Positions 1 through 8,514 of a stretch of 64,000 nt of DNA are shown piece after piece (position 1 is the first letter of the stretch; each line of letters begins with the position of its first letter). The translations under genes were made by a program, and so were the position numbers. Source of the stretch: Verrucomicrobiaceae bacterium (GTDB lineage: Bacteria > Verrucomicrobiota > Verrucomicrobiia > Verrucomicrobiales > Akkermansiaceae); the NCBI GenBank assembly GCA_027486655.1, contig JAIXOR010000017.1, positions 1 to 64,000 on the forward strand. The letters run 5' to 3'. A model generated the notes under the pieces. That model saw nothing but the letters and a program-made list of their open reading frames with translations, had not been told where the DNA came from and did not search any database.

Positions 1-63
1 CCTAATCCCCTAATCCCCTAATCCCCTAATCCCCTAATCCCCTAATCCCCTAATCCCCTAATC
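1..63. repeat. 8-bp tandem repeat, unit CCTAATCC
   Basis: The window opens with nearly eight perfect head-to-tail copies of CCTAATCC, and the array probably continues to the left of position 1. It breaks at the last copy (CCTAATCA) and is followed by a short palindrome CGCGATCGCG. No reading frame uses it sensibly. The unit resembles a telomeric repeat in composition, but an internal bacterial microsatellite is the simplest reading. Its function is unknown. Confidence 0.9.
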
Positions 64-173
64 ACAAACCATCCTACGCGATCGCGTGGATATTCAAGGA
101 TTCGGTAAAAGGATAGAAATCGGATGCCACCCCGTGGGTGGCGTCGCCCGATCCCCTTCCTTCCTTTCCCGGC

Positions 174-968
174 ATGAGCGCCCCCCTCCGCCAGCTCTTC
201 CTCCTCGCCTGCTTTGCCGGCCTGGCGCGCGCCACCGTGGTCAACGTCGATTTCAATCACCTCCCGGCCCCGTCTTCCTTCACCGGCACCGCGGCCGCTC
301 CCGACGCGCAGGGCAGCTCCGCCGTCTGGAACGAGATCGTCCGCCAGGCCTGGGAAGACACCGTCGATTCCGGCTACCTTCGCGATTCCTCCGGCAACCT
401 CACCTCCATCGCCCTCTCCCTGGGCATCAACGGCAGCCATTCGAATCCCGCCGGCGACCAGGAACGCAACGGCGGCTTCTCCCCGTTGATGTCCGACTAC
501 GCCTTCCTCAGCTCCGGCAGCAACGCGCTCGTCCATCAGGAATCCGGCCTCATTTCCGGCCTCGTCCCCTCGAATAGCTACGACCTCTACTTCTACGGCC
601 AGGGCGACAAGTTCACCGGCAACGTGTTCCGTGGCCAGAACACCCTTTTCACCCTCGGCAGCGAATCCAAGCAGACCGGCTGGGACGGCGTCTCCGGCGG
701 AAACGGTGCGCTCCTCGAAGGCATCGAGTTCGTCCGCTTCACCGCCGTCGCCGACCAGGACGGAAAAATCGCCTTCACCTGGGCCAACGTGGTCGCCGGC
801 CCGGGCGGCAACGTGGCGGTGGACCTGGACGGCAGATCCTCGATGTTCGCCGCCTTCAACGCCCTGCAGATCGTCGACCTCGCGGCCAACGCCGTGCCCG
901 AGCCTGCCGCCGCCCTCCTCGCCGGCCTCGGCCTGCTGGTCCTCCTCCAGCGCCGCCGCGCCGCCTGA
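174..968 (+). CDS. PEP-CTERM sorting-signal protein
   Basis: A predicted exported protein of 264 residues. I chose the ATG at 174 because a signal peptide follows at once (MSAPLRQLFLLACFAGLARA); an upstream in-frame ATG at 138 would add 12 residues before it. The C-terminus shows a classic PEP-CTERM signal: VPEP, then a hydrophobic helix and a basic tail (QRRRAA). In known systems this signal is recognised by an exosortase and is linked to surface or matrix delivery. No exosortase gene is in the window. The central region has no domain I recognise. Codons are strongly GC-rich like the neighbouring nrd genes. Confidence 0.8.
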   Translation: MSAPLRQLFLLACFAGLARATVVNVDFNHLPAPSSFTGTAAAPDAQGSSAVWNEIVRQAWEDTVDSGYLRDSSGNLTSIALSLGINGSHSNPAGDQERNGGFSPLMSDYAFLSSGSNALVHQESGLISGLVPSNSYDLYFYGQGDKFTGNVFRGQNTLFTLGSESKQTGWDGVSGGNGALLEGIEFVRFTAVADQDGKIAFTWANVVAGPGGNVAVDLDGRSSMFAAFNALQIVDLAANAVPEPAAALLAGLGLLVLLQRRRAA

Positions 969-1752
969 GAACGTGGCTGCGGCATCTTGCCGCAAGCCCC
1001 CTATCCCGGTAGAGCCGGACCGCCAGGCCCACCACCAATCTTGGTAGGGCCCGCCCACTTCACCCCCGAGGGCGGGACGCGAAAGACCCGCCAAGGAATC
1101 GCCCGTCATCAACCCCCGCCGCCGCAGGGCAAAGTGGGTCCGCCCGGCGGTCGGTCCCTACCGTTCATGCCTGCCAGGGCCCGCCACCACCCCGGTAGGG
1201 CTGGACCGCTGGGCCCGCCCACTTCACCCCTGAGGATGGGACGCCAAAGAACCGGCGACGAAATCGCCCCTTCCACCTACGTGCATTCCCTTACCCAAGT
1301 CCTTGGATCTACAAGCTTTACTCAGCGATCCCGAAATTCCCCACCCCCCAATTCCAAACTTTTTAAAACCACAACACACGCATCATCAACCATTTCCACC
1401 CAACCCGGGCAGCACGCCGATCTAACATTTCAAAAACCCTCCGCGCCCCCGCCGCCCCCCTCGGCCGCCGAAAATATTTCAAGCCCCTAGACCTTGTGCC
1501 CGGCTCCGGACCCACGATCGTCCTTCCCCACATCTTTCAAGCCCTTACGACGATCGCGCAAATTGTCAAGTTCGCGCTGAAACCACCGCACCACTACCTG
1601 TGGTATTGTGAATAATTTGTGGATACCATATGAGCAGAATCGGCTTGAGGTCTGCTACCGATTTCCGCACTCTCCCCAACGCTGCTCCCGCGACGCCGGC
1701 CCCCTCCGGCGACCACCTTCCAGACCACCTCTTCTCCAGAAATCACCCCAAA
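969..1752. other. Intergenic region upstream of nrdB, with repeats and a possible operator
   Basis: No convincing gene lies here. Positions 1005-1270 hold the REP-like repeats listed separately. The stretch 1271-1560 is lower in GC and pyrimidine-rich with no clear feature. Close to nrdB there is an inverted repeat ACCAC-N5-GTGGT at 1590-1604 and a related TGTGGATACC at 1618-1627. Such sites could bind a regulator such as NrdR, which controls ribonucleotide reductase genes in many bacteria. They do not match the NrdR box well enough for me to name it. Confidence 0.4.
1005..1270. repeat. REP-like GC-rich repeats, two direct and one inverted copy
   Basis: A unit running from GGTAGRGCYGGACCGC through CCGCCCACTTCACCCC to GAAATCGCCC or close variants occurs at about 1005-1104 and again at about 1191-1270, roughly 80% identical by eye. 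The first copy carries an internal duplication of the GGTAGGGC start. Between them, 1131-1163 carries the related sequence in inverted orientation, ending GGTCGGTCCCTACCG. The ends resemble the arms of the 134-bp elements of the defence island (GGCAGGGACCGATCC), suggesting one dispersed family. No transposase is adjacent. Confidence 0.65.
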
Positions 1753-2841
1753 ATGTCCGCCACCACCACCGTCTCCCTCGGATCCCGCACCTTCATCCTC
1801 GACCGCGAAAAAGCCGAAGCCGCCTACGCCGCCAAGCGCGTGATCAACGGCAAGGAAACGATGTTCTTCAACATCCTCCCTCTCAAGTACCAGTGGGCCT
1901 ACGACTTGTACAAGACGATGAAGAACAACCACTGGGAGCCGGAGGACATCACCATGCAGAAGGATGTCGAGCAGTGGCGCTCCGATGAGATCACCGACGT
2001 CGAGCGCTGGATCATCAAGATGGGCATCGGCTACTTCTCCGCCGCCGAAGGCATCGTCGGAGACAACGTCCTCCACGTCGTCCGCGAGGTCGTCACCGCC
2101 CCCGAGCTCAAACTGGTCCTCGGCCGCCACGCCCACGAGGAGAACATCCACGCCGACTCGCTGGTCTACATTATCTCCTCCCTTTTCATCAACCCGCACG
2201 AGTGCGAGGCCATGTTCGAGGACGTCCCCTCCATCGTCGCCAAGAACAACTTTGTCGTCTCCAACAGCAAGGCCCTCCGCCGCGACATCGACCTCACCGT
2301 CACCGCCAACAAGCAGGCCCTCGCCAAGAACATCTTCATGTTCGGCCAGGTCATGGAAGGCACCCAGTTCTACGGCCTCTTCGGCATGATCCTCAGCCTC
2401 TACCGGCAGAACAAGTTCCCCGGCATCGGCTCGATGTTCCGCTACACCCTGCGCGACGAAAGCAACCACATCGAGGTCTTCCGCAACCTCCTCATGGACC
2501 TCATCGACGAGAACCCCGACATCTGGACCGAGGACTTCCGCGAGGACCTCCGCGCCACCATGAAGGAAGGCATCACCCTTGAGAAAACCTTCATCCGCGA
2601 CTGCCTCCCCGTCGCCGGCCTCGGCCTCAACGCCGCCGACTTCGAGACCTACATCGACTACATCGCCGACCGCCGCCTCACCTCCTGCGGCCTCGCCCCG
2701 CTCAACGACTCCGTCACCAACCCCTTCCCGTGGTTGGCCGAAATGATGGACATCAAGAAGGAGACCAACTTCTTCGAAGGCCGCGTCACCGAGTACCAGA
2801 AAGCCTCCGCCCTCAGCACCGTCGACGACGACGAGCTGTAA
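1753..2841 (+). CDS. nrdB: Ribonucleoside-diphosphate reductase beta subunit, class Ic-like
   Basis: A 362-residue R2 subunit that would build the radical cofactor for the alpha subunit encoded next. Metal ligands can be aligned by eye: E99 (in AAEGIVGDN), E130 and H133 (ENIHADSL), E202 (MEGTQFYG), E236 and H239 (RDESNHIE). Two features are diagnostic. The first ligand is Glu rather than Asp, and the position of the radical tyrosine is Leu137. Loss of this tyrosine with Glu as first ligand is the known signature of class Ic enzymes such as that of Chlamydia, which use a Mn/Fe cofactor. I chose ATG 1753 because the upstream in-frame extension (from 1630) is proline-rich and unlike the family. 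nrdA follows 156 bp downstream. Confidence 0.95.
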   Translation: MSATTTVSLGSRTFILDREKAEAAYAAKRVINGKETMFFNILPLKYQWAYDLYKTMKNNHWEPEDITMQKDVEQWRSDEITDVERWIIKMGIGYFSAAEGIVGDNVLHVVREVVTAPELKLVLGRHAHEENIHADSLVYIISSLFINPHECEAMFEDVPSIVAKNNFVVSNSKALRRDIDLTVTANKQALAKNIFMFGQVMEGTQFYGLFGMILSLYRQNKFPGIGSMFRYTLRDESNHIEVFRNLLMDLIDENPDIWTEDFREDLRATMKEGITLEKTFIRDCLPVAGLGLNAADFETYIDYIADRRLTSCGLAPLNDSVTNPFPWLAEMMDIKKETNFFEGRVTEYQKASALSTVDDDEL

Positions 2842-2997
2842 CCGGAAAGTGGCTGGGGCACCGTGCCGCCAGCCACCCTCCATGGGTCCTATCCGTCCCA
2901 TAGGACCTGTTTCTTCCCGTTCCCGTTCCCGTCCCCGTTCCCGCCTCTCCAAAAACCACTCCCTCTCCACGTCCACACTCACCCTTCTCCAGTCGCC

Positions 2998-5900
2998 ATG
3001 TTCCGCTCCCTTAACCTCAACGAAGACCTTGCCCTCAAGCAAGTCGTCACCGACCGCTTCGCCCTCACCGACCGCGGCTTCGCTTGGCGCGAAGTCCTCT
3101 CCACCGAGAAGCGCGCCCCGCTGCCGGAAATCACCATCACCCGCGGCGCCACCGATTCCCACTTCTCCCTCGAAGACGTCGCCGACGCCATCGGCGACTC
3201 TTTGGCCGACCTCCTGATCTCCCGCCGCGAGGACCACACCTCCATCTTCTCCGACGTCAACCGCAAGTTCGTCTCCGACGTCGCCCACTCCGTCGCCTCC
3301 TTCCTCACCGATTCCCTCAAGGCCGACGGCCGCCTCCGCCTGTCGGAAGGCGACCTCTACCTGCTCATCGAAAAGGCCCTCCTTGAAAACGAGGCCTACG
3401 ATGTCGCCAAGTCCCTCGCCTTCCGCCGCTCGCTTGAAAAAACCGGCACCGTCGACGTCCACACCGGCCCCCACGCCCTGCCCGTCCGCCTGATCCGCCG
3501 CAATGGCAACGTCGTCCCCTGGTCCGAGACCAAGATCGAAATCGCCGTCCGCAAGGCCTTCCTCACCATCAAGGAAAACCCCGAGCCCGCCATCGACATC
3601 GCCAAGGGCGTCACCGACCGCATCCGCCGCGGCGACCAGTCCTTCGTCCACATCGAGGACGTCCAGGACATGGTCCAGGAGGAACTGATGCGCCAGGGCC
3701 ACTTCAAGGCCGCCACCCACTACGTCCGCTACCGCGACGAGCGCGCGCGCATGCGCCGTGAGGAGGAGGACCTCGCCGAGGATCCCAACCAGGAGCTCAT
3801 GGTCACCGTCGTCTCCGACGAAGGCCAGTCCTCGTTCTGGGACGGCACCGATCTCCGCAAGCGCATTTCCTACGCCTCCATCGGCCTCGACCTCAACCTC
3901 TCCGAAGCCGAGATCGAACGCGAACTCCGCCGCGCCGTCGGCAATGAGATCGCCGAAAAGGACCTCAAGGCCACCATCATCCTCAACGCCAAGTCCCTCA
4001 TCGAAAAGGACGCCGACTTCGCGAAATTCGCCGGCCGCATCCTCCTCTCCTACATCTACGAGGAAGTCCTCGACTGGAGCATCCTCAAGGACGGCATCGA
4101 CAAGCTCAGGCAGGCCCACAAGACCGCCTTCAAGTCCTACCTGAAGCACGGCGTCGCCATCAAGCGCCTCCACCCCGACCTCCTCGAGGCCTACAATCTC
4201 GACAAGCTCGCCGACGCCTTCGATCCCACCGCCGACCTCGACTTCGACTACCTCGGCATCCAGACGCTCTACGATCGCTACCTCATCGTGGACAAGACCG
4301 GCAGCAAACCCCGCCGCCTGGAAACGCCGCAGTTCTTCTGGATGCGCGTCGCCATGGGCCTCTTCAAGAAGGAGGAAAAGGACGCCGAAGGCTGGGTGAT
4401 CCGCCTCTACAACCTCTACAAGGGCCGCCGTTTCTGCTCGTCCACGCCCACGCTCTTCAACTCCGGCACGCTCCACTCGCAGCTCTCGTCCTGCTACCTC
4501 TACAAGGTGGACGACTCCATCGAGTCGATCATGATCCGCGGCATCGCCGAAAACGCCTTCCTCTCGAAATGGGCCGGCGGCCTCGGCGGCTCGTGGACCG
4601 CCGTCCGCGGCACCGGCGGCTACATCCAGGGCACCAACGGCGAGTCGCAAGGCATCATCCCCTTCCTCAAGCTCCACAACGACCAGCTCGTCGCCGTCAA
4701 CCAGGGCGGCAAGCGCCGTGGCTCCGGCTGCGCCTATCTGGAAACCTGGCACAACGACATCGAGGACTTCCTCGAACTCCGCAAGAACACCGGTGACGAA
4801 CGCCGCCGCTGCCACGACATGAACACCGCGAACTGGATCCCGGACCTGTTCATGAAACGCATGGAAGACCGCGGAAACTGGACGCTCTTCCGCTCCAACG
4901 AAGTGCCCGATCTCCACGACCTCTACGGCAAGGCCTTCGAGCAGCGCTACACCGAATACGAAGCCATGGCCGCCGAAGGCAAGATCTGGTCCCGCCAGTT
5001 CCCCGCCCTCGAGCTCTGGAAATCCATGCTCAAGATGGTCTTCGAAACCGGCCACCCCTGGATCACCTTCAAGGACCCCTGCAACGTCCGCTCGCCCCAG
5101 GACCACTGCGGCGTCATCCACTCGTCCAACCTCTGCACCGAGATCACCCTCAACACCTCCGACGAGGAAACCGCCGTCTGCAACCTCGGCTCGGTCATCC
5201 TCGATTCCCACATCACCCGGGACGGAGCCATCGATCACGAGATGCTCAAGGAAACGATCACCGTCGCCATCCGCGCGCTGGACAACGTGATCGACATCAA
5301 CTTCTACCCCACCGAGGCCGCCAAGACCGCGAACTCCCGCCACCGCCCCATCGGCCTCGGCGTGATGGGCCTGCAAAACGCGCTCTACAAGCGCGGACTC
5401 GCCTTCGCCTCGGACGCCGCCGTCGATTTCAACGACGAGGTCATGGAAGCCGTCGCCTACTACGCCTACAGCGCCTCCAGCGACCTCGCCGCGGAAGTCG
5501 GCACCTACTCCACCTACAAGGGCTCGAAGTGGGACCGCGGACTCCTCCCGCAGGACACCGTCGATCTCCTCGAAGACGAACGCGGCCGCAAGATCGACGT
5601 CCCGCGCGGCGGCAAGATGGACTGGTCCGTCGTCCGGGAAAAGATCGCCAAACACGGCATGCGCAATTCCAACGTGCTCGCCATCGCCCCCACCGCGACG
5701 ATCTCCAACATCATGGGCACCACGCCCTGCATCGAGCCGAACTACAAGAACCTCTACGTGAAATCCAACCTCTCCGGCGATTTCATCGTGCTCAATGCCG
5801 AGCTCGTCAAGGACCTGAAAAAAGCCGGCCTCTGGAACCAGGACATGCTCGACCAGTTGAAATACTTCGACGGCGAGCTCGACGCCATCGAGGACATCCC

Positions 5901-6258
5901 GGAAGCCCTCAAGCACAAGCACAAGACCGTCTTCGGCATCGGCTACGAATACATCGTGGACGCCGCCGCCCGCCGCCAGAAGTGGATCGATCAATCCCAA
6001 TCGGTCAACCTCTTCCTCGCCACCCCGGACATGAAGACCCTCTCCCACATGTACCGCCGCGCCTGGGACAAGGGCCTCAAGACCACCTACTACCTCCGCA
6101 CCCTCCAGGCGAGCAACATCGAGAAAGCGACCATCGACGTCAAAAAGGAAGTCCGCGGACTGGCCGCCGGTGCGAAGAAGGAATACAGCGCCGAGGAGAA
6201 AATGGCCTGCTCCCTCGACGCCATGCTCAACGGCGGGACGTGCGAGGCGTGCCAGTGA
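2998..6258 (+). CDS. nrdA: Ribonucleoside-diphosphate reductase alpha subunit
   Basis: The catalytic class I subunit (1086 residues) reduces ribonucleoside diphosphates to deoxyribonucleotides. The N-terminal third holds an ATP-cone (about residues 165-265, starting near VRLIRRNGNVVPW) and probably a second, weaker one before it, which explains the length relative to the 760-residue E. coli enzyme. Redox cysteines lie at about residues 499 (SSCYLYK) and 728 (AVCNLGS). The catalytic NLCTE motif places the thiyl Cys near 713. The C-terminal CEAC pair re-reduces the active site. ATG 2998 (MFRSLNL) is preferred over an upstream in-frame start that would add low-complexity sequence. The gene ends at a strong terminator. 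Confidence 0.97.
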   Translation: MFRSLNLNEDLALKQVVTDRFALTDRGFAWREVLSTEKRAPLPEITITRGATDSHFSLEDVADAIGDSLADLLISRREDHTSIFSDVNRKFVSDVAHSVASFLTDSLKADGRLRLSEGDLYLLIEKALLENEAYDVAKSLAFRRSLEKTGTVDVHTGPHALPVRLIRRNGNVVPWSETKIEIAVRKAFLTIKENPEPAIDIAKGVTDRIRRGDQSFVHIEDVQDMVQEELMRQGHFKAATHYVRYRDERARMRREEEDLAEDPNQELMVTVVSDEGQSSFWDGTDLRKRISYASIGLDLNLSEAEIERELRRAVGNEIAEKDLKATIILNAKSLIEKDADFAKFAGRILLSYIYEEVLDWSILKDGIDKLRQAHKTAFKSYLKHGVAIKRLHPDLLEAYNLDKLADAFDPTADLDFDYLGIQTLYDRYLIVDKTGSKPRRLETPQFFWMRVAMGLFKKEEKDAEGWVIRLYNLYKGRRFCSSTPTLFNSGTLHSQLSSCYLYKVDDSIESIMIRGIAENAFLSKWAGGLGGSWTAVRGTGGYIQGTNGESQGIIPFLKLHNDQLVAVNQGGKRRGSGCAYLETWHNDIEDFLELRKNTGDERRRCHDMNTANWIPDLFMKRMEDRGNWTLFRSNEVPDLHDLYGKAFEQRYTEYEAMAAEGKIWSRQFPALELWKSMLKMVFETGHPWITFKDPCNVRSPQDHCGVIHSSNLCTEITLNTSDEETAVCNLGSVILDSHITRDGAIDHEMLKETITVAIRALDNVIDINFYPTEAAKTANSRHRPIGLGVMGLQNALYKRGLAFASDAAVDFNDEVMEAVAYYAYSASSDLAAEVGTYSTYKGSKWDRGLLPQDTVDLLEDERGRKIDVPRGGKMDWSVVREKIAKHGMRNSNVLAIAPTATISNIMGTTPCIEPNYKNLYVKSNLSGDFIVLNAELVKDLKKAGLWNQDMLDQLKYFDGELDAIEDIPEALKHKHKTVFGIGYEYIVDAAARRQKWIDQSQSVNLFLATPDMKTLSHMYRRAWDKGLKTTYYLRTLQASNIEKATIDVKKEVRGLAAGAKKEYSAEEKMACSLDAMLNGGTCEACQ

Positions 6259-6291
6259 GTCCTCCGGGGCTGCGGCTCACTTCTTAAAGTC

Positions 6292-6323
6292 GGGGCGCTT
6301 CACACAAAGCGCCCCTTCTTTTT
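6292..6323 (+). terminator. Rho-independent terminator after nrdA
   Basis: A perfect 9-bp stem GGGGCGCTT / AAGCGCCCC with a 6-nt loop is followed by TTCTTTTT. It lies 34 bp after the nrdA stop and separates the nrd operon from the defence island. Confidence 0.92.
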
Positions 6324-6344
6324 CCGAGGAATTCAGAAATTCAA

Positions 6345-7454
6345 GTGACAGAAAATCAAAAGGTAGGAACCAATCCCGACACCGATCTCGCTCGAGAGGT
6401 GGAAAAATTCCACTTGAGCCAACCGGAAATCGCAGCCATAGAGGCTCTGACAGTGCGCGGCACGCGACTCCGGTTTCCGGAAGCGAACCAGGCCGCGCCT
6501 TCTTTTGTACCGGACCATCAAGTTCACGGAACCTACACGAAACCGTGTAAATCGGCGGCAGAGTTAGTTCCAATCCTCGAATGCCGCGGGCTGGAAATCA
6601 CGGACAAGGCGTCCGCGATCCGATGGATGCAAAAGGTAGGTTACTACCGTCTTTCAGGCTACGGCCTACAATTGCGGATCCGTGATAGTGCCGGAAAATT
6701 GACGGACGACTTTCTCCCGGGAACACGATTCGAACAACTCACCCAGCTTTATGAATTCGACCGGCACCTTCGGCTTCTGGTTCTCGATGCCATCGAGAGA
6801 ATCGAGGTCGCCTTTCGATCTCGATTCAATGACACAATGGCGGAGAATCACGGACCTCATTGGTTCATGGATTCCGCACGCTTCAGTGATAAACGTGACG
6901 ACAAGACCGGGAACTGTCTTTTTGATCACCCGGAGTTTCTAGCCAAGGCCTACGAAGAAGCGCGCCGCAACAAAGAGTCCCTCTCGATTCGCCACTACTT
7001 CGCCATCTACGGCGAACCACCGCTTCCACCCTGTTGGATGCTGGGAGAAGCACTAAGCATGGGTACATGGTCGAAGGCTTTCGGGATGCTTGCAGACCGC
7101 TCCGATCAAAAACCCGTGGCGGACTTCTTCCGCGCCAGCCCGCCGGAACTGACTTCGTGGATTCACGCCCTCACCAACCTTCGCAATACCTGCGCCCATC
7201 ACAGCCGCTTGTGGGACCGTCGTTTCGTCACGTGCCCGTCGAAAAAAGGAAACCTCAAGAACGTGATCGATGCAAATGACCGCCTCTTCGCCCAACTTGC
7301 AACGGCACTGTATTGTCTATGGTCTGTGGAACCCCATTCCCACTGGATTGAAGACCTGAAATCTCTGCTCGCAGATTATCCAGCCGTTCCTCTCGACCCA
7401 ATGGGCTTCCCCGAAGATTGGGAGGACAGACTTCGCAGCATGAAATGCGAATAA
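6345..7454 (+). CDS. Abi_2 (AbiD/AbiF-like) abortive infection protein
   Basis: A 369-residue cytoplasmic protein of the Abi_2 family, associated with phage abortive infection in lactococci. Seen in the sequence: the typical N-terminal block SAIRWMQKVGYYRLSGYG (about residues 94-111), an acidic central block LYEFDRHLRLLVLDAIERIEVAFR, and C-terminal LRNTCAHHSRLWDRRF. The last carries the RN-x(3)-H-H pattern of HEPN-type ribonucleases. RNA cleavage on infection is therefore a plausible, unproven activity. The start is GTG 6345, with GAGGA about 14 nt upstream. It is the first gene of the island, directly after the nrdA terminator, and converges on the HNH gene. Codon use is less GC-biased than in nrdA, consistent with transfer. 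Confidence 0.85.
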   Translation: MTENQKVGTNPDTDLAREVEKFHLSQPEIAAIEALTVRGTRLRFPEANQAAPSFVPDHQVHGTYTKPCKSAAELVPILECRGLEITDKASAIRWMQKVGYYRLSGYGLQLRIRDSAGKLTDDFLPGTRFEQLTQLYEFDRHLRLLVLDAIERIEVAFRSRFNDTMAENHGPHWFMDSARFSDKRDDKTGNCLFDHPEFLAKAYEEARRNKESLSIRHYFAIYGEPPLPPCWMLGEALSMGTWSKAFGMLADRSDQKPVADFFRASPPELTSWIHALTNLRNTCAHHSRLWDRRFVTCPSKKGNLKNVIDANDRLFAQLATALYCLWSVEPHSHWIEDLKSLLADYPAVPLDPMGFPEDWEDRLRSMKCE

Positions 7455-7486
7455 CGCTTCTCTACCAGTTTACGGTGCGACCGATT

Positions 7487-8158
7487 TCAGTCCCTAGATT
7501 TCAAGGTCCTTGAATCCGTGAAATTCAAATTCACGTCGGCGACAAGCTTCGCGATTTCATCGGTTGCGAATTGTTGGCAGTCTCGATAGAGAATTTCAAT
7601 CTTCACGCGGAGCGTATCCCGTGCACCGGCGGACCATTGGATGAATTGCCCGTAAGGAGCCTGGAACGCCTGAACTCGCTGGCGGGTTTCGGTCAATACT
7701 TGAAGCCGTTGCGAATCCTCGGGCCAGATCCCGCGCCAATAAGCACAGGTCTTGCATCCGGGTCCACAGCGTGAGCCATCGTGGGACAGGAACGATTCCC
7801 AGCCATTTTCCGCAAGCAAAAGCTTCTGGTCATCATTCCGTTTCTGGTTGTTGCAGACCTTGCAAGCCATGGCCACGTTTCCCGGCACGTGCAGCCCCAC
7901 ACTGGCTCGGTTCATGCCATTGAGATGCTCGACCACCGGGCTAACGGAGGAGTTCAGTTCTTTGCCGCAGTAGAGGCACGAGTTGCCAAAGGCCGCCACC
8001 ACAGAATCGGTGTAGCGAGTATCGGAAACCGTCATCCCTCCCGCCGCACAAGCCTTCTTACTGACGCCGTGAAGAAACATACTCACCAGCTTGTTGGCTA
8101 CATCGGACTTGTCACGCCCGGTGGACTTCCGAAGTGCGGCTGCGACATCAAAGCTCAC
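7487..8158 (-). CDS. HNH endonuclease, coupled to an XRE regulator
   Basis: A 223-residue protein with a central HNH nuclease core. CLYCGKEL supplies one zinc-knuckle half, VEHLNGMNR the catalytic His region, and LHVPGNVAMACKVCNNQKRND the Asn/His and second CxxC. A further Cys cluster (RCGPGCKTCAYW) follows. I chose GTG 8158 because it overlaps the stop of the XRE gene as GTGA and has AGGAGG just upstream. A longer in-frame ATG at 8215 would overlap that gene by 61 bp. No methyltransferase is adjacent, so this is not an obvious classical R-M pair. A stand-alone restriction or toxic nuclease is possible. Confidence 0.8.
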   Translation of the reverse strand: MSFDVAAALRKSTGRDKSDVANKLVSMFLHGVSKKACAAGGMTVSDTRYTDSVVAAFGNSCLYCGKELNSSVSPVVEHLNGMNRASVGLHVPGNVAMACKVCNNQKRNDDQKLLLAENGWESFLSHDGSRCGPGCKTCAYWRGIWPEDSQRLQVLTETRQRVQAFQAPYGQFIQWSAGARDTLRVKIEILYRDCQQFATDEIAKLVADVNLNFTDSRTLKSRD

Positions 8159-8448
8159 TCCGCCCTCCTTCCTGCCTTCGCGGGTCCGCCGGTGTTTTGC
8201 ATTCCGAGCAACCAACGGACGTCCACTTTCAATGCCGCAGCAAGTGGAGGCAGTTCGAAATCAAAAACACATCGTTGGCCGCACTCGATCTTCGTGATCG
8301 CAACCCGGTCCAACGAAGTTCCCTTTGTAGCCAAGCGACCCGCCAACTGGTCCTGAGTCAGTGGTGGATCAAACGCCAAGCGCGCCTTTCGTATCCGCGG
8401 ACCGATTGCGTTCCGGGAGGCTGATCCGTCGGTTTTCGGATTTCTCAC
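8155..8448 (-). CDS. XRE-family HTH regulator
   Basis: A 97-residue DNA-binding protein. The helix-turn-helix lies at about residues 14-75 (IGPRIRKARLAF, LTQDQLAGRLATKG, RVAITKIECGQ, LAAALKVDVRWLLG). The only good start is GTG 8448, without a clear ribosome binding site, so a leaderless message is possible. Translation is coupled to the downstream HNH gene by a 4-bp GTGA overlap. Small XRE proteins in this position commonly time expression of a nuclease (C-proteins of R-M systems). Two matching palindromes immediately upstream (8482-8514) are the likely binding sites. Confidence 0.85.
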   Translation of the reverse strand: MRNPKTDGSASRNAIGPRIRKARLAFDPPLTQDQLAGRLATKGTSLDRVAITKIECGQRCVFDFELPPLAAALKVDVRWLLGMQNTGGPAKAGRRAE

Positions 8449-8481
8449 GCGCCGACGCTAGCGAAATGGCTTGCGGTGAGT

Positions 8482-8514
8482 GTTCTTTTCGAGAACATTG
8501 TTCCCGTAACGAAC
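8482..8514. promoter_or_regulatory. Tandem palindromic operators GTTC-N7-GAAC
   Basis: Two 15-bp palindromes share the frame GTTC-N7-GAAC: GTTCTTTTCGAGAAC at 8482-8496 and GTTCCCGTAACGAAC at 8500-8514. Their centres are 18 bp apart, so dimers would bind nearly two helical turns apart. They lie between the divergent XRE gene (start 8448) and the small gene starting at 8515. Binding would cover the promoter of the rightward gene while sitting upstream of the leftward one. Assignment to the XRE protein is inferred from position. Confidence 0.7.

Noticed and set aside
42..1112. Long minus-strand open frame opposite the first PEP-CTERM gene
   Set aside because: Its composition (Gly, Glu, Val and Ala-rich) is that of the antisense of a GC-rich gene, and the plus strand encodes a signal peptide and PEP-CTERM tail.
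1594..6048. Minus-strand open frame of over 1400 codons across nrdB and nrdA
   Set aside because: It is the shadow of two unmistakable ribonucleotide reductase genes; long antisense frames are expected with NNC/NNG codon use.
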